DNA of 35,687 nt from an uncultured Prochlorococcus sp. (GTDB taxonomy: Bacteria > Cyanobacteriota > Cyanobacteriia > PCC-6307 > Cyanobiaceae): assembly GCA_902629395.1 (NCBI GenBank), contig CACOQT010000009.1, positions 1 through 35,687 on the forward strand, in the 5' to 3' direction. Shown here piece after piece: positions 1-7,172 of this stretch (positions are counted from its first letter, which is position 1; every line of letters begins with the position of its first letter). Made by a program: the position numbers and the translations under genes. The notes beneath the pieces are model-generated. The model saw nothing but the letters and a program-made list of their open reading frames with translations, was not told the origin of the DNA and searched no databases.

Positions 1-220
1 TGAAAAAGTTTAAAAAAAATTCAGAATTTTTAAAAATATAAACACTTATATTATCTAGCCAATTTATTAATTTCTACAAAATAATTATTTGATTTATTAA
101 TGCTGAATACGGATAATATTCTTTATTTTGATCATATCTTAATAAGAAACATGCTTTTATCGCTTTTTATTTTTCTGGTTGTTTATTGTTAATTATAAAG
201 AATTAATTTTATTTTCTTTT

Positions 221-397
221 TTATAAGGCGATTTCAGTTCTTAAGCCCCTATCTCGACTGCCTTTGAACCACCTTATTTGATGCGTAATACAATATTCAT
301 TGGTATGAATGATATTTATGTTTTTATTTAATATAAGCTTTTCATTTTTATCAGCTATTTCTGGAAAGGTATTAGTGCTATTTTTATTTGATCCCAT
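221..397 (-). CDS. Small hypothetical protein (58 aa)
   Basis: An open frame runs from ATG at 397 to TAA at 221. The product starts MGSNKNSTNTFPEIADKNEK and ends in a basic stretch, RWFKGSRDRGLRTEIAL. It is soluble in character, rich in Asn and Lys in the first half and in Arg in the second, with no membrane segment and no domain I recognise. No clear Shine-Dalgarno sequence precedes the ATG, which is common in this genome. Its mixed composition (Trp, Cys, His, Pro) is unlike the low-complexity frames of the AT-rich flanks, which is the main reason to think it may be real. It lies downstream of the 591-863 gene on the same strand, with a weak hairpin between. Codon-level conservation in relatives would decide. 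Confidence 0.4.
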   Translation of the reverse strand: MGSNKNSTNTFPEIADKNEKLILNKNINIIHTNEYCITHQIRWFKGSRDRGLRTEIAL

Positions 398-523
398 AGT
401 GAATAAAATATATTTACTATGAAAATACCTGATTCTTTAATTGGTGTCCATGATCAACAATATGATGATTCTCTAATAAAAACCCCAAGTCAAGATTAAA
501 TCAAAAAAAATAATTATTTACAT

Positions 524-555
524 AAGAAAAAAGCAGCCCTTCCACTGCCTTTCTT
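524..555 (-). terminator. Weak hairpin downstream of the 90-aa membrane protein gene
   Basis: On the minus strand AAGAAA-g-GCAG pairs with CTGC-ttt-TTCTT around an 8-base loop, and a T-rich run follows. It lies 36 bases past the stop of the 591-863 gene, where a terminator would be expected. The GC part of the stem is only 4 bp, so the call is tentative. Confidence 0.3.
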
Positions 556-590
556 AATATTCAATTAATAAGAATTGATTAACTTAAGAC

Positions 591-863
591 TTAAAAATAT
601 TTAAAAGGAAAAAATATTTTATCAGGACCTGCAAGCATAACTGAGGCTGCAATAAGAGCAGTAACTACTTGAACACCAATAAATTGTTTTTGGAGGTACT
701 TATAAGAGCCTGTTTCAGAGAGCTCTACAGATGGCTCATTCTCGGGTAAACCATAGTAATAAATTTGAGATATCTGAAAAAAAATCACTAAACCAGCAAT
801 TGCAGCCAAAGGATTAAATCCACCAATTGCGATTGTAGAGAATGGGATTGTTGAGTAAAGCAT
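591..863 (-). CDS. Small membrane protein, unknown function (90 aa)
   Basis: ATG at 863, stop at 591. Two hydrophobic segments are visible: residues about 10-31 (IGGFNPLAAIAGLVIFFQIS) and about 61-80 (FIGVQVVTALIAASVMLAGP). A polar middle section (residues about 38-60, with several Glu, Tyr and Lys) would form a loop. This suggests a two-pass inner-membrane or thylakoid protein. I do not recognise the family. It is followed by a weak hairpin that could end transcription. It is probably one of the many short membrane proteins restricted to marine picocyanobacteria, but that is inference from composition and context. Confidence is high that it is a gene and low as to its role. Confidence 0.65.
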   Translation of the reverse strand: MLYSTIPFSTIAIGGFNPLAAIAGLVIFFQISQIYYYGLPENEPSVELSETGSYKYLQKQFIGVQVVTALIAASVMLAGPDKIFFPFKYF

Positions 864-1023
864 TAAAAAGGGATCTCTCTGTACTGTTAATCATTACAGC
901 ATCAATTTGAGGAAAAGCTGTAATCGCTAATAGACTGAAATCTAAAATTTACTCAATTCTAAAAATTTTTTAACAATGTCATAAGCATTGGCAGGTAAAA
1001 ATTAAGAACTATATTGATCAAAT

Positions 1024-1272
1024 TTAATTTTTTTTAGGTCTTGCTTTGGTAACTCTAATAGCCCTACCCATCCACTCAACATCTTGAAGATCATCTATCG
1101 CTTTCTGCTCTTGAGCATCATCACCCATATCAACAAAGGCGAAACCTCTTTTTCTCCCAGTCTCCCTTTCTAAGGGAAGCTTACAGTTAGTGACTTCACC
1201 ATAACTGCTAAACACTCCAACAATATCCTCAACTTCAGCATCAAATGAGAGATTTCCTATGTAAATAGTCAT
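1024..1272 (-). CDS. rbp: RNA-binding protein with one RRM domain (82 aa)
   Basis: A single RNA recognition motif fills nearly the whole protein. RNP2 is IYIGNLSF (residues 3-10) and RNP1 is RGFAFVDM (residues about 43-50), both with the aromatic residues that stack on RNA bases. The tail is a short basic KARPKKN; the glycine-rich C-terminus of cold-induced Rbp proteins is absent. Cyanobacterial Rbp proteins bind mRNA, and some have been tied to cold response and to placing photosystem mRNAs near thylakoids. The gene is divergent from rpsU, 195 bases away. Linkage of rbpA1 and rpsU is known from Anabaena, so this neighbourhood is an old one even though the orientation differs. The domain call is secure; the specific target RNAs are unknown. 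Confidence 0.93.
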   Translation of the reverse strand: MTIYIGNLSFDAEVEDIVGVFSSYGEVTNCKLPLERETGRKRGFAFVDMGDDAQEQKAIDDLQDVEWMGRAIRVTKARPKKN

Positions 1273-1467
1273 TGGTTTACGGACCTATGAAAAAAATAAT
1301 GAATGGTCCGAAAAGGGGAAAACCTCAAAATTTACTATTAAGCAAAGCTTGAAGAAAGCTATTTGGATAATTCGGAAATCATAATAGTTCTTTTCATCCC
1401 AAAAAGGTCAAAACAAAAATTTGCTTTATCGTCCTGTAAAATTACGAGATAACATTTTTTTATTTTT

Positions 1468-1644
1468 TTGACTCAAGTTACTGTTGGAGAAAACGAAGGC
1501 ATTGAATCAGCACTTCGCCGTTTTAAACGTCAGGTTTCCAAAGCTGGCATCTTTGGGGAGTTAAAGCGCCTGCGTCATCATGAAACGCCTGTTGAAAAAT
1601 ATAAACGTAAGTTGCAACAAAGACGGAGAAGCAGAAGAAGATAA
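1468..1644 (+). CDS. rpsU: 30S ribosomal protein S21 (58 aa), TTG start
   Basis: Reading from TTG at 1468 gives [19 protein letters not shown], then [20 protein letters not shown] and a terminal basic run QQRRRSRRR before TAA at 1642-1644. This is the full-length S21 pattern. S21 helps the 30S subunit select mRNA during initiation. No ATG is available in frame upstream or near the N-terminus, so the start must be TTG (the codon for residue 2, ACT, follows directly). It is divergent from the RRM protein gene. The 58-residue length is normal for cyanobacterial S21. Confidence 0.95.
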   Translation: MTQVTVGENEGIESALRRFKRQVSKAGIFGELKRLRHHETPVEKYKRKLQQRRRSRRR

Positions 1645-1694
1645 AAAAAAATCTGCTCAAATTAAAATATAAATTCTCATATTTGTTTGATCCA

Positions 1695-1919
1695 ATGGAC
1701 AGAGAAAATTGTTGGGTTTGGTTTAAAGGTTCACTCAAAGATGGAGGAGTATGGAAAGGAGGCTTTACCTACAAAAAAGATTCTAATCCCGGAGTTCTTA
1801 TTCAAAACCCTTCATATGTTCAATGTCGTGTCCCTGAGTGGCGTATATCGACCTCAGAGCCCTTAGATAAATATCGAGGACCAGAAATACCTGAAAACCC
1901 TATCTGGAAAATTTTATAG
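1695..1919 (+). CDS. Hypothetical protein (74 aa)
   Basis: ATG at 1695 is preferred; an in-frame TTG at 1683 would add four residues. The product starts MDRENCWVWFKGSLKDGGVW and ends in NPIWKIL. It is soluble, rich in Trp, Gly and Pro, with alternating aromatic residues suggesting a small beta-fold. I do not recognise the family. It follows rpsU by 50 bases on the same strand and may be co-transcribed. Composition and Trp density argue strongly for a real protein, since Trp codons are rare in non-coding AT-rich DNA. Confidence 0.7.
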   Translation: MDRENCWVWFKGSLKDGGVWKGGFTYKKDSNPGVLIQNPSYVQCRVPEWRISTSEPLDKYRGPEIPENPIWKIL

Positions 1920-1962
1920 TGTTTATACGCTTCACAATTGAATATTTTTCATTTCTAAAATC

Positions 1963-2475
1963 CTAATTAGAATTAAAAATAGGAGCTAAATATCTAACAA
2001 CGGCTGGAGTGATTAATAAAACAGCGATCAATCGAAATGCATGAATTGCTGCTACCGCAGCTCCTACTCCAAGCTCTGCTCCTACCAAGCTCATCCCAAG
2101 CGTACCTCCTGGTGCAGAGCCCAGCAAAGCTATTAAAGGATCAATCCCAAATAGACGAACAGCTACAAATCCAACAATTAACCCAGTAAGAATTAGAGTT
2201 AAAGTAATTAATATTGCTGGCCTCCAAAGACTTTGTAGCTCTGTAAGAGTATCTTTATTAATTCCAGTACCAATAACAGTTCCTACACCAATTCCAAGAA
2301 AAGTTTTCGTACCAAGAGGCCATTGGGCAGGCTCAAATTGACCGCTTATACTTAAGCATCCTGCTGCCAAAATCGAACCAAGAAGAGGAGCTGCTGGAAT
2401 ACCACTTAGCAGCATCAAGGATCCGAGAGCAGCACCACTGAGTATATATATAATCAAAGTCACTAGATGATTCAT
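1963..2475 (-). CDS. AbrB-family (ammonia monooxygenase-like) membrane protein, half length (170 aa)
   Basis: A membrane protein with about five hydrophobic segments. The family signature is visible as the glycine-rich GAALGSLMLLSGIPAAPLLG near the N-terminus and SAPGGTLGMSLVGAELG at about residues 119-135, followed by AAIHAFRLIAVLLITP. Such AbrB (PF05145-type) proteins are often about 350 residues, made of two related halves; this one is a single half. Single-half versions are common in cyanobacteria, so it need not be truncated. The family has been linked to transport or to regulation of permeases, but the substrate is not established. It is convergent with the 74-aa gene. The name 'ammonia monooxygenase' found in databases should not be read as an enzymatic claim. 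Confidence 0.75.
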   Translation of the reverse strand: MNHLVTLIIYILSGAALGSLMLLSGIPAAPLLGSILAAGCLSISGQFEPAQWPLGTKTFLGIGVGTVIGTGINKDTLTELQSLWRPAILITLTLILTGLIVGFVAVRLFGIDPLIALLGSAPGGTLGMSLVGAELGVGAAVAAIHAFRLIAVLLITPAVVRYLAPIFNSN

Positions 2476-2765
2476 GATCTAAGAGTTAAGTCCATTTTCA
2501 TTAGTTTTATCTATTTTTTGTTTTTAAACCAAATGATCTAAATCAATTTAACAAGCAACAAAAAAACTCCACCTTTCAATATAAGCATTATCTTAATGCT
2601 TGCAAGAAAACAAGAAAATGGCCTCTGCAACTACGATTTGAATGGATTAGCGTTAATATGGAACTCAGGTTCTTTTAACTAATAATCTAATTTTCAATCA
2701 AAAAGGTCTACAAATTGTTAGTGTTTACCTCTAAATAGTTATTTTTGTTGTCAATAGATGTCCTG
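2476..2765. other. Intergenic region with one possible 28-aa ORF
   Basis: About 290 bases separate the AbrB-like gene from the radical SAM gene; they are divergent, so promoters for both should lie here. A short plus-strand frame at 2596-2682 starts MLARKQENGLCNYDLNGLAL and ends in SGSFN. Its composition is protein-like but it is too short to call. No strong hairpin or recognised riboswitch was seen. A B12 riboswitch would be worth looking for given the downstream gene family, but I see no B12-box-like sequence. Confidence 0.35.
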
Positions 2766-4379
2766 ATGAACGCAAAACTGAGTTCTGAATTAAAAAATCA
2801 ACGACCCAAATCAGAGGTAAAGGTCTTATATGTCCGGCTTCCTTGCAATCCTATTTTCCCGATTGGACCAATTTACTTAGCAGATCATATTCACAAATGC
2901 TTTCCAGATATTCAGCAATTAATCGTAGATTTAGCTTCCTTACCAATCCTAGATGTCGAAAGAATACTTATAGATAGTATAAAAAATTTCAAGCCAACAT
3001 TATTAGTTTTTTCATGGAGAGATATACAAATATATGCTCCTGTCGATGGTAGGGGAGGTAATCCATTACAAAACTCGTTTGAAGTTTTTTATGCTCGAAA
3101 TCCTCTAAAAAAAATTCGAGGTGCTTTAGGTGGTTTTCAACTGCTAAAAAGTCATTATGGAGAAATATGGAGAAACCAAAAATTAATTAGGAAGGGATTG
3201 AGGCAAGCAAGGAAATACAACAAAAATGCTAATTTAATACTTGGAGGTGGTGCTGTTAGTGTTTTTTATAATCAGTTAAAAAAATCTCTCCCTAAAGGTA
3301 CGATCATTTCACTGGGAGAAGGAGAATTGTTAATAGAAAAATTAATAAGAGGGGAATCTATTTTGGATGAAAGATGTTTTGTGGTAGGTGAACCTCCAAG
3401 AGAAAAATTGATTCATGAGAAACCAAATAATCTAATCAAAACAGCATGCGACTATACCTATATTCAATCAATTTGGCCTGAGTTTAAATGGTATTTAGAT
3501 GGTGGTGACTTTTACATTGGAGTTCAAACCAAGAGAGGTTGCCCTCATAACTGCTGTTATTGTATTTACACTGTCATTGAAGGGAAAAAAGTAAGAATTA
3601 ATCCTGTAAATGAGGTTATTAAAGAAATAAAAGAATTATACAATCTTGGTGTTCGTGGATTTTGGTTCACAGATGCTCAATTTATACCCTCAAGAGGGCA
3701 CATTCAAAACGCTAAAGATATTCTTAAAGCTATCTATAATGAAGGATTGCACGATATCAATTGGGCTGCATACATAAGAGCAGACAATTTAGATGAAGAA
3801 TTAGCAGAGTTAATGGTTAGGACAGGTATGAGCTATTTCGAAATTGGTATCACTTCTGGATCTCAAGAACTAGTAAGAAAGATGAGAATGGGATATAACT
3901 TAAAAACGGTTCTAAAAAATTGTGAACTTCTCGCGAAAGCAGGTTTCAAATCACAAGTTTCAGTAAATTACTCATTCAATGTTATTGATGAGCGTCCAGA
4001 AACAATCAGACAGACAGTTGCTTATCATAGGGAGTTAGAAAAGATTTTTGGAGCTGATATTGTGGAACCTTCTATATTTTTTATCGGACTGCAACCACAC
4101 ACTTTATTAGAAGAGTATGGATTAAAAAAAGGTTTACTAAAACCTGGATACAATCCAATGAGTTTAATGCCTTGGACTGCTAGGAAGCTTCTTTGGAATC
4201 CAGAACCAATGGGTAAAGAATTTGGAAGAGTTTGCTTAGAGGCCTTTGATACAAATCCCAGTGATTTTGGCAGAACAGTTATGAACTTATTAGAAAGAGA
4301 TTATGGGATTTCATCTCTTAACGAAGCACTAACTGTAGAGGCCAAAAACCGTCCCGTTCTTGCAAAAAGCCTTCGTTGA
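2766..4379 (+). CDS. Radical SAM protein with N-terminal B12-binding-type domain (537 aa)
   Basis: ATG at 2766 is preferred; in-frame TTG codons at 2745 and 2748 could add up to seven residues. The N-terminal third (VLYVRLPCNPIFPIGPIYLA onward, with LVFSWRDIQ and the later LGGGAVSVFY and ISLGEGELLIEKL) resembles the cobalamin-binding fold of BchE-like enzymes. The radical SAM cluster motif C-x3-C-x2-C is at C259, C263 and C266 (RGCPHNCCYC), followed by the strand GVRGFWFTDAQF and the GITSGSQELVRKM segment typical of the family. It would therefore generate a 5'-deoxyadenosyl radical from SAM, probably with cobalamin. Substrate is unknown; relatives include BchE-type cyclases and methyltransferases. 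Its 3' end overlaps the opposing CPBP gene by 79 bases. Confidence 0.85.
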   Translation: MNAKLSSELKNQRPKSEVKVLYVRLPCNPIFPIGPIYLADHIHKCFPDIQQLIVDLASLPILDVERILIDSIKNFKPTLLVFSWRDIQIYAPVDGRGGNPLQNSFEVFYARNPLKKIRGALGGFQLLKSHYGEIWRNQKLIRKGLRQARKYNKNANLILGGGAVSVFYNQLKKSLPKGTIISLGEGELLIEKLIRGESILDERCFVVGEPPREKLIHEKPNNLIKTACDYTYIQSIWPEFKWYLDGGDFYIGVQTKRGCPHNCCYCIYTVIEGKKVRINPVNEVIKEIKELYNLGVRGFWFTDAQFIPSRGHIQNAKDILKAIYNEGLHDINWAAYIRADNLDEELAELMVRTGMSYFEIGITSGSQELVRKMRMGYNLKTVLKNCELLAKAGFKSQVSVNYSFNVIDERPETIRQTVAYHRELEKIFGADIVEPSIFFIGLQPHTLLEEYGLKKGLLKPGYNPMSLMPWTARKLLWNPEPMGKEFGRVCLEAFDTNPSDFGRTVMNLLERDYGISSLNEALTVEAKNRPVLAKSLR

Positions 4380-5164
4380 AAAAATATGGTAATTAACAAA
4401 ATTGCTATCCCTAAAACCCCACCAATTGGATTTACCATGTTCTTGCTTGGTCCCAGTAAGAAGTAAGGAGTATCTGTAGAAAAAACAAGCATTCCAGAAT
4501 CACATAGATACCAAATCGCAACCAATCCGCCATGCAACCCTACACAACCAAATAAAGACCCTTTATCAATTGTTCGTCTCAAAGTTAGTACCAATCCAAA
4601 AAGAAATAAACCAGTAAAGAAAAGTATTAAAGAAAAAAAACCAATATCTGATCTATAATGAGCGATACTAAAAATTGCTGCTTGAAAAAGTATTCCTTTT
4701 TTCAATCCAAATAAAATAACCATTTCCTCCATTAACCATCCCCGAAAAATTATCTCTTCAGCAAAGACAATTCCAAAAATCAAAAGTATTGCGTTTAATA
4801 TTTCAGAAAATTTGATGTAATTAATTTCATCCACCCACCCGCAGAGGAAAAAGAACAGAACTAGAGTAAATAAAAGTAAAGCTGAAAATATAAATCCACC
4901 CAAAAAACTTTTAAATGCTCGAAATTTACAATTAAAATCTAATCCCATTGATACCCAAAGATTGTTAGTTTTCCATCTAATCAAACCCCAACTTGGAAGG
5001 ATACTTAAAAACAAAATAAATGTTATTGAGGTTCCTACAATCCTTAAATCAATATGACTAATATCCTGATTAAATAAGTAAACGAAATGACTTAAAAGCC
5101 ATCCAGTAGGATATAAAAACAAAAAAATAGTAACTGTCGGAATCCATCGCACCTTTTGACGCAA
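4301..5164 (-). CDS. CPBP/CAAX-type intramembrane metalloprotease (287 aa)
   Basis: A polytopic membrane protein with about seven to eight hydrophobic segments. The family motifs are present in order: EEIIFRGWLMEEM (EExxxR), then FSIAHYR (FxxxH) and GLHGGLVAIW (third His motif). These Glu and His residues bind the catalytic metal in Abi/Rce1-like proteases. Cyanobacterial members are common but their substrates are mostly unknown. The start is uncertain: the first usable codon seen is TTG at 5164, with no ATG upstream before the frame runs into clpS. The C-terminal 26 residues are encoded by DNA that is also the 3' end of the radical SAM gene, and this basic tail looks like an extension beyond the family core. 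Confidence 0.85.
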   Translation of the reverse strand: MRQKVRWIPTVTIFLFLYPTGWLLSHFVYLFNQDISHIDLRIVGTSITFILFLSILPSWGLIRWKTNNLWVSMGLDFNCKFRAFKSFLGGFIFSALLLFTLVLFFFLCGWVDEINYIKFSEILNAILLIFGIVFAEEIIFRGWLMEEMVILFGLKKGILFQAAIFSIAHYRSDIGFFSLILFFTGLFLFGLVLTLRRTIDKGSLFGCVGLHGGLVAIWYLCDSGMLVFSTDTPYFLLGPSKNMVNPIGGVLGIAILLITIFFQRRLFARTGRFLASTVSASLRDEIP

Positions 5165-5196
5165 CCAGTTGTTCCAACACTTGATAATTAAATATT

Positions 5197-5508
5197 TCAG
5201 CTTTCTAATTCTATTGTGCTTGTTAATCCTTTTGACTTTAAGGATTCAGAGTAAAACTCTGCTGGTTCTAAGTCACAGGTAATAACTAGTCCGATACCGT
5301 TATTGTGTGTTTCCAACATAATATTCAAAGCATCCTGCTCACTTAACTGTGGAACTACCTGTCTTAAAGTCTCAACTACATAATCCATAGTGTTGACTGG
5401 ATCATTATGCAGTAAAACCTTGTACTTGGGAGATAATTTTCTAACTCGCTGAACTTCCCTATCAATAACAGCCGTGTCTCCATCGGTTTGATTTGAAGAA
5501 TCAACCAT
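5197..5508 (-). CDS. clpS: ATP-dependent Clp protease adaptor ClpS (103 aa)
   Basis: The ClpS core is clear: YKVLLHNDPVNTMDYVVETL, then QDALNIMLETHNNGIGLVIT and CDLEPAEFYSESLKSKGL. ClpS binds N-degron substrates and passes them to ClpC/ClpA for degradation by ClpP. The start at ATG 5508 (MVDSSNQTDG) gives the usual family length. An earlier in-frame ATG at 5568 shares a base with the dapL stop (TAATG), which would suggest translational coupling and add 20 hydrophobic residues not expected in ClpS. I prefer 5508, but the TAATG arrangement leaves the longer form open. Cyanobacteria often have two ClpS proteins; this one looks like the canonical type. Confidence 0.92.
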   Translation of the reverse strand: MVDSSNQTDGDTAVIDREVQRVRKLSPKYKVLLHNDPVNTMDYVVETLRQVVPQLSEQDALNIMLETHNNGIGLVITCDLEPAEFYSESLKSKGLTSTIELES

Positions 5509-5567
5509 AATTAAACTGCCAGAATAAATAGCACTCTTAAGCAAAGAACCTACCATGAGATTAAACA

Positions 5568-6791
5568 TTAGAGTTTTATAATTCTCTGCATGGCTTCTTC
5601 AACATTTTCTCTGCTGTTAAAAGCAGATAGTCGAAAATAACCCTCTCCTGCAGCTCCAAAACCACTGCCTGGCGTGCCAACAACATTTGCATTTTTTAGC
5701 AAGAAATCAAAGAAATCCCATGAGCTCATATTTTTTGGTGTTTTTATCCAAGCATAAGGGGCATTAACTGCTCCAAAAACGTCAAACCCTGCTGCAGTTA
5801 AGTTAGCTTTGATTATTTGAGCATTTTCCATATAAAAACTTACCAACTTTTTTACTTGTATTTGCCCTTCCATAGAGTAAACAGCCTCCGCTCCTCTCTG
5901 GACCATGTAACTTACACCATTAAATTTGGTGCTTTGTCTTCGATTCCATAATGACCATATATCAATGTCCTCTGCACCTGCTTTACCTTTTAAAGACCTA
6001 GGGATGACTGTAAAAGCACATCTTGTTCCGGTGAAACCTGCATTTTTTGAAAAAGATCGAAACTCAATTGCACAATCTTTTGATCCCTCAATTTCAAAAA
6101 TCGAATGAGGAATAGAGTCATCTTTTATAAAAGCTTCATAAGCAGCATCAAAAAGGATTAAAGAATTATTTGCTTTTGCATATTTAACCCACGAAGCCAA
6201 TTGTTCTTTGGTGGCTACTGCACCGGTTGGGTTATTAGGGAAACAAAGATAAATTAAATCAAACTTTTCTCTTGGTATTTTTGCCTCAAACCCATTCTCT
6301 GAATTAAGTGGTATGTAAGTTAAACCCTCATATTCTCCTTCTCTATTAACTTCTCCTGTTCTTCCTGTCATCACATTAGTGTCGACGTAAACAGGATAAA
6401 CAGGATCAGTTACAGCTATCTTATTCTCCTTACCCAGAATGTCTAAGATATTACTGCTGTCACATTTCGAGCCATCTGAAACAAAAATTTCATCTGCCGA
6501 GATCTCACAACCACGAGATAAATAATCATTTTTAGAAATGCTCGAGCGTAGCCACTCATATCCCTGCTCTGGACCATATCCTCTAAAACCTTCTACAGTC
6601 CCCATCTCTTCTATGGCCGCCTTCATGGCTTCTCTACATGCCAAAGGGAGGGGTTCTGTAACGTCACCAATTCCTAAGCGGATTAAGTCTGAGTTAGGAT
6701 TTTCAGAGTTAAATTCTTTTATTCTTCTAGAAATCTCTGGGAAAAGATAGCCTGCTTTTAACTTCAGGTAATCGGCATTAACTTGCACCAC
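5568..6791 (-). CDS. dapL: LL-diaminopimelate aminotransferase (407 aa), GTG start
   Basis: The N-terminus ([17 protein letters not shown]), [23 protein letters not shown] and CFPNNPTGA are hallmark DapL segments. The PLP-binding lysine is near residue 249 in [14 protein letters not shown]. The enzyme converts tetrahydrodipicolinate to LL-2,6-diaminopimelate in one step using glutamate, feeding lysine and peptidoglycan synthesis; cyanobacteria and plants use this route in place of the acylated pathway. Length is normal for the family. Two adjacent GTG codons (6791 and 6788) are the only plausible starts. clpS follows on the same strand and may be co-transcribed, with the DapL stop overlapping a possible upstream clpS ATG. 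Confidence 0.97.
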   Translation of the reverse strand: MVQVNADYLKLKAGYLFPEISRRIKEFNSENPNSDLIRLGIGDVTEPLPLACREAMKAAIEEMGTVEGFRGYGPEQGYEWLRSSISKNDYLSRGCEISADEIFVSDGSKCDSSNILDILGKENKIAVTDPVYPVYVDTNVMTGRTGEVNREGEYEGLTYIPLNSENGFEAKIPREKFDLIYLCFPNNPTGAVATKEQLASWVKYAKANNSLILFDAAYEAFIKDDSIPHSIFEIEGSKDCAIEFRSFSKNAGFTGTRCAFTVIPRSLKGKAGAEDIDIWSLWNRRQSTKFNGVSYMVQRGAEAVYSMEGQIQVKKLVSFYMENAQIIKANLTAAGFDVFGAVNAPYAWIKTPKNMSSWDFFDFLLKNANVVGTPGSGFGAAGEGYFRLSAFNSRENVEEAMQRIIKL

Positions 6792-7172
6792 TTGAAAATT
6801 GCCAAGATTTTATTAAGGATAATCCCTTAAAGACCTCTAATGTTCAAAAAAGATGCTTGTGATTGTGCAATTAAGCACTAATTTTCAATGGGACTCCAGA
6901 TTTCCGCACTCAATCAAAAAGTGATCTTGTGTTAATATACTTAAGGAAAAAGAAAAGGGTTAAAGCCCTGTTGTTCCTAACTAACGTCAATTTTCTTAAA
7001 GAGAAACCCAGTTTATATGTTGGTAAATCCAACTATTTCATCCGGATTATATTTAATTCCAATTCCGAAAAGTATTTAAGAACCTCTTTAATATGTTTGG
7101 CGTTACGAATTCCCAGTTCTAATTTCAGTTTTTTGCTAACCAACTTTGAGCTTAAGTAGCTCAACATTGTAT
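6792..7172 (+). promoter_or_regulatory. Long leader / promoter region of rne
   Basis: About 380 bases separate dapL (minus) from the rne start ATG. A TAATAT-like -10 preceded by TGTGT sits near 6928-6940, so a transcript from there would carry a leader of about 220-240 nt, rich in U and A. Short stems within it include GTTGG/CCAAC at about 7019-7033 and the 7-bp hairpin annotated separately. A 76-codon frame crossing 6929-7159 has the composition of translated AT-rich leader and overlaps rne out of frame, so I do not call it a gene. RNase E of E. coli controls its own mRNA through 5' UTR hairpins, and a long leader here fits a similar role. Confidence 0.45.
7146..7164 (+). promoter_or_regulatory. 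Stem-loop just upstream of the rne start codon
   Basis: TTGAGCT (7146-7152) and AGCTCAA (7158-7164) pair perfectly over 7 bp around a 5-base loop, ending 8 bases before ATG 7173. It would lie over the ribosome landing site, so it could restrain translation or be an RNase E cleavage or binding element. Confidence 0.45.

Noticed and set aside
309-422. A 37-codon hydrophobic plus-strand frame
   Set aside because: It is antisense to the 58-aa frame and is mostly Phe/Leu/Ile from T-rich DNA.
1-590. tRNA gene in the AT-rich left end
   Set aside because: A GGTTCAAAGG-like stretch is present on the minus strand near 263-272, but there is no acceptor stem or T-loop match.
2476-2765. Cobalamin riboswitch ahead of the radical SAM gene
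   Set aside because: No B12-box-like segment or suitable stems were found.
6929-7159. A 76-codon plus-strand frame in the rne leader
   Set aside because: It overlaps the rne hairpin, has leader-like AU composition and no protein-like features; it fits an untranslated leader better.
7146-7172. TTG at 7146 as the rne start
   Set aside because: It is inside the hairpin, and the conserved N-terminus starts at ATG 7173.
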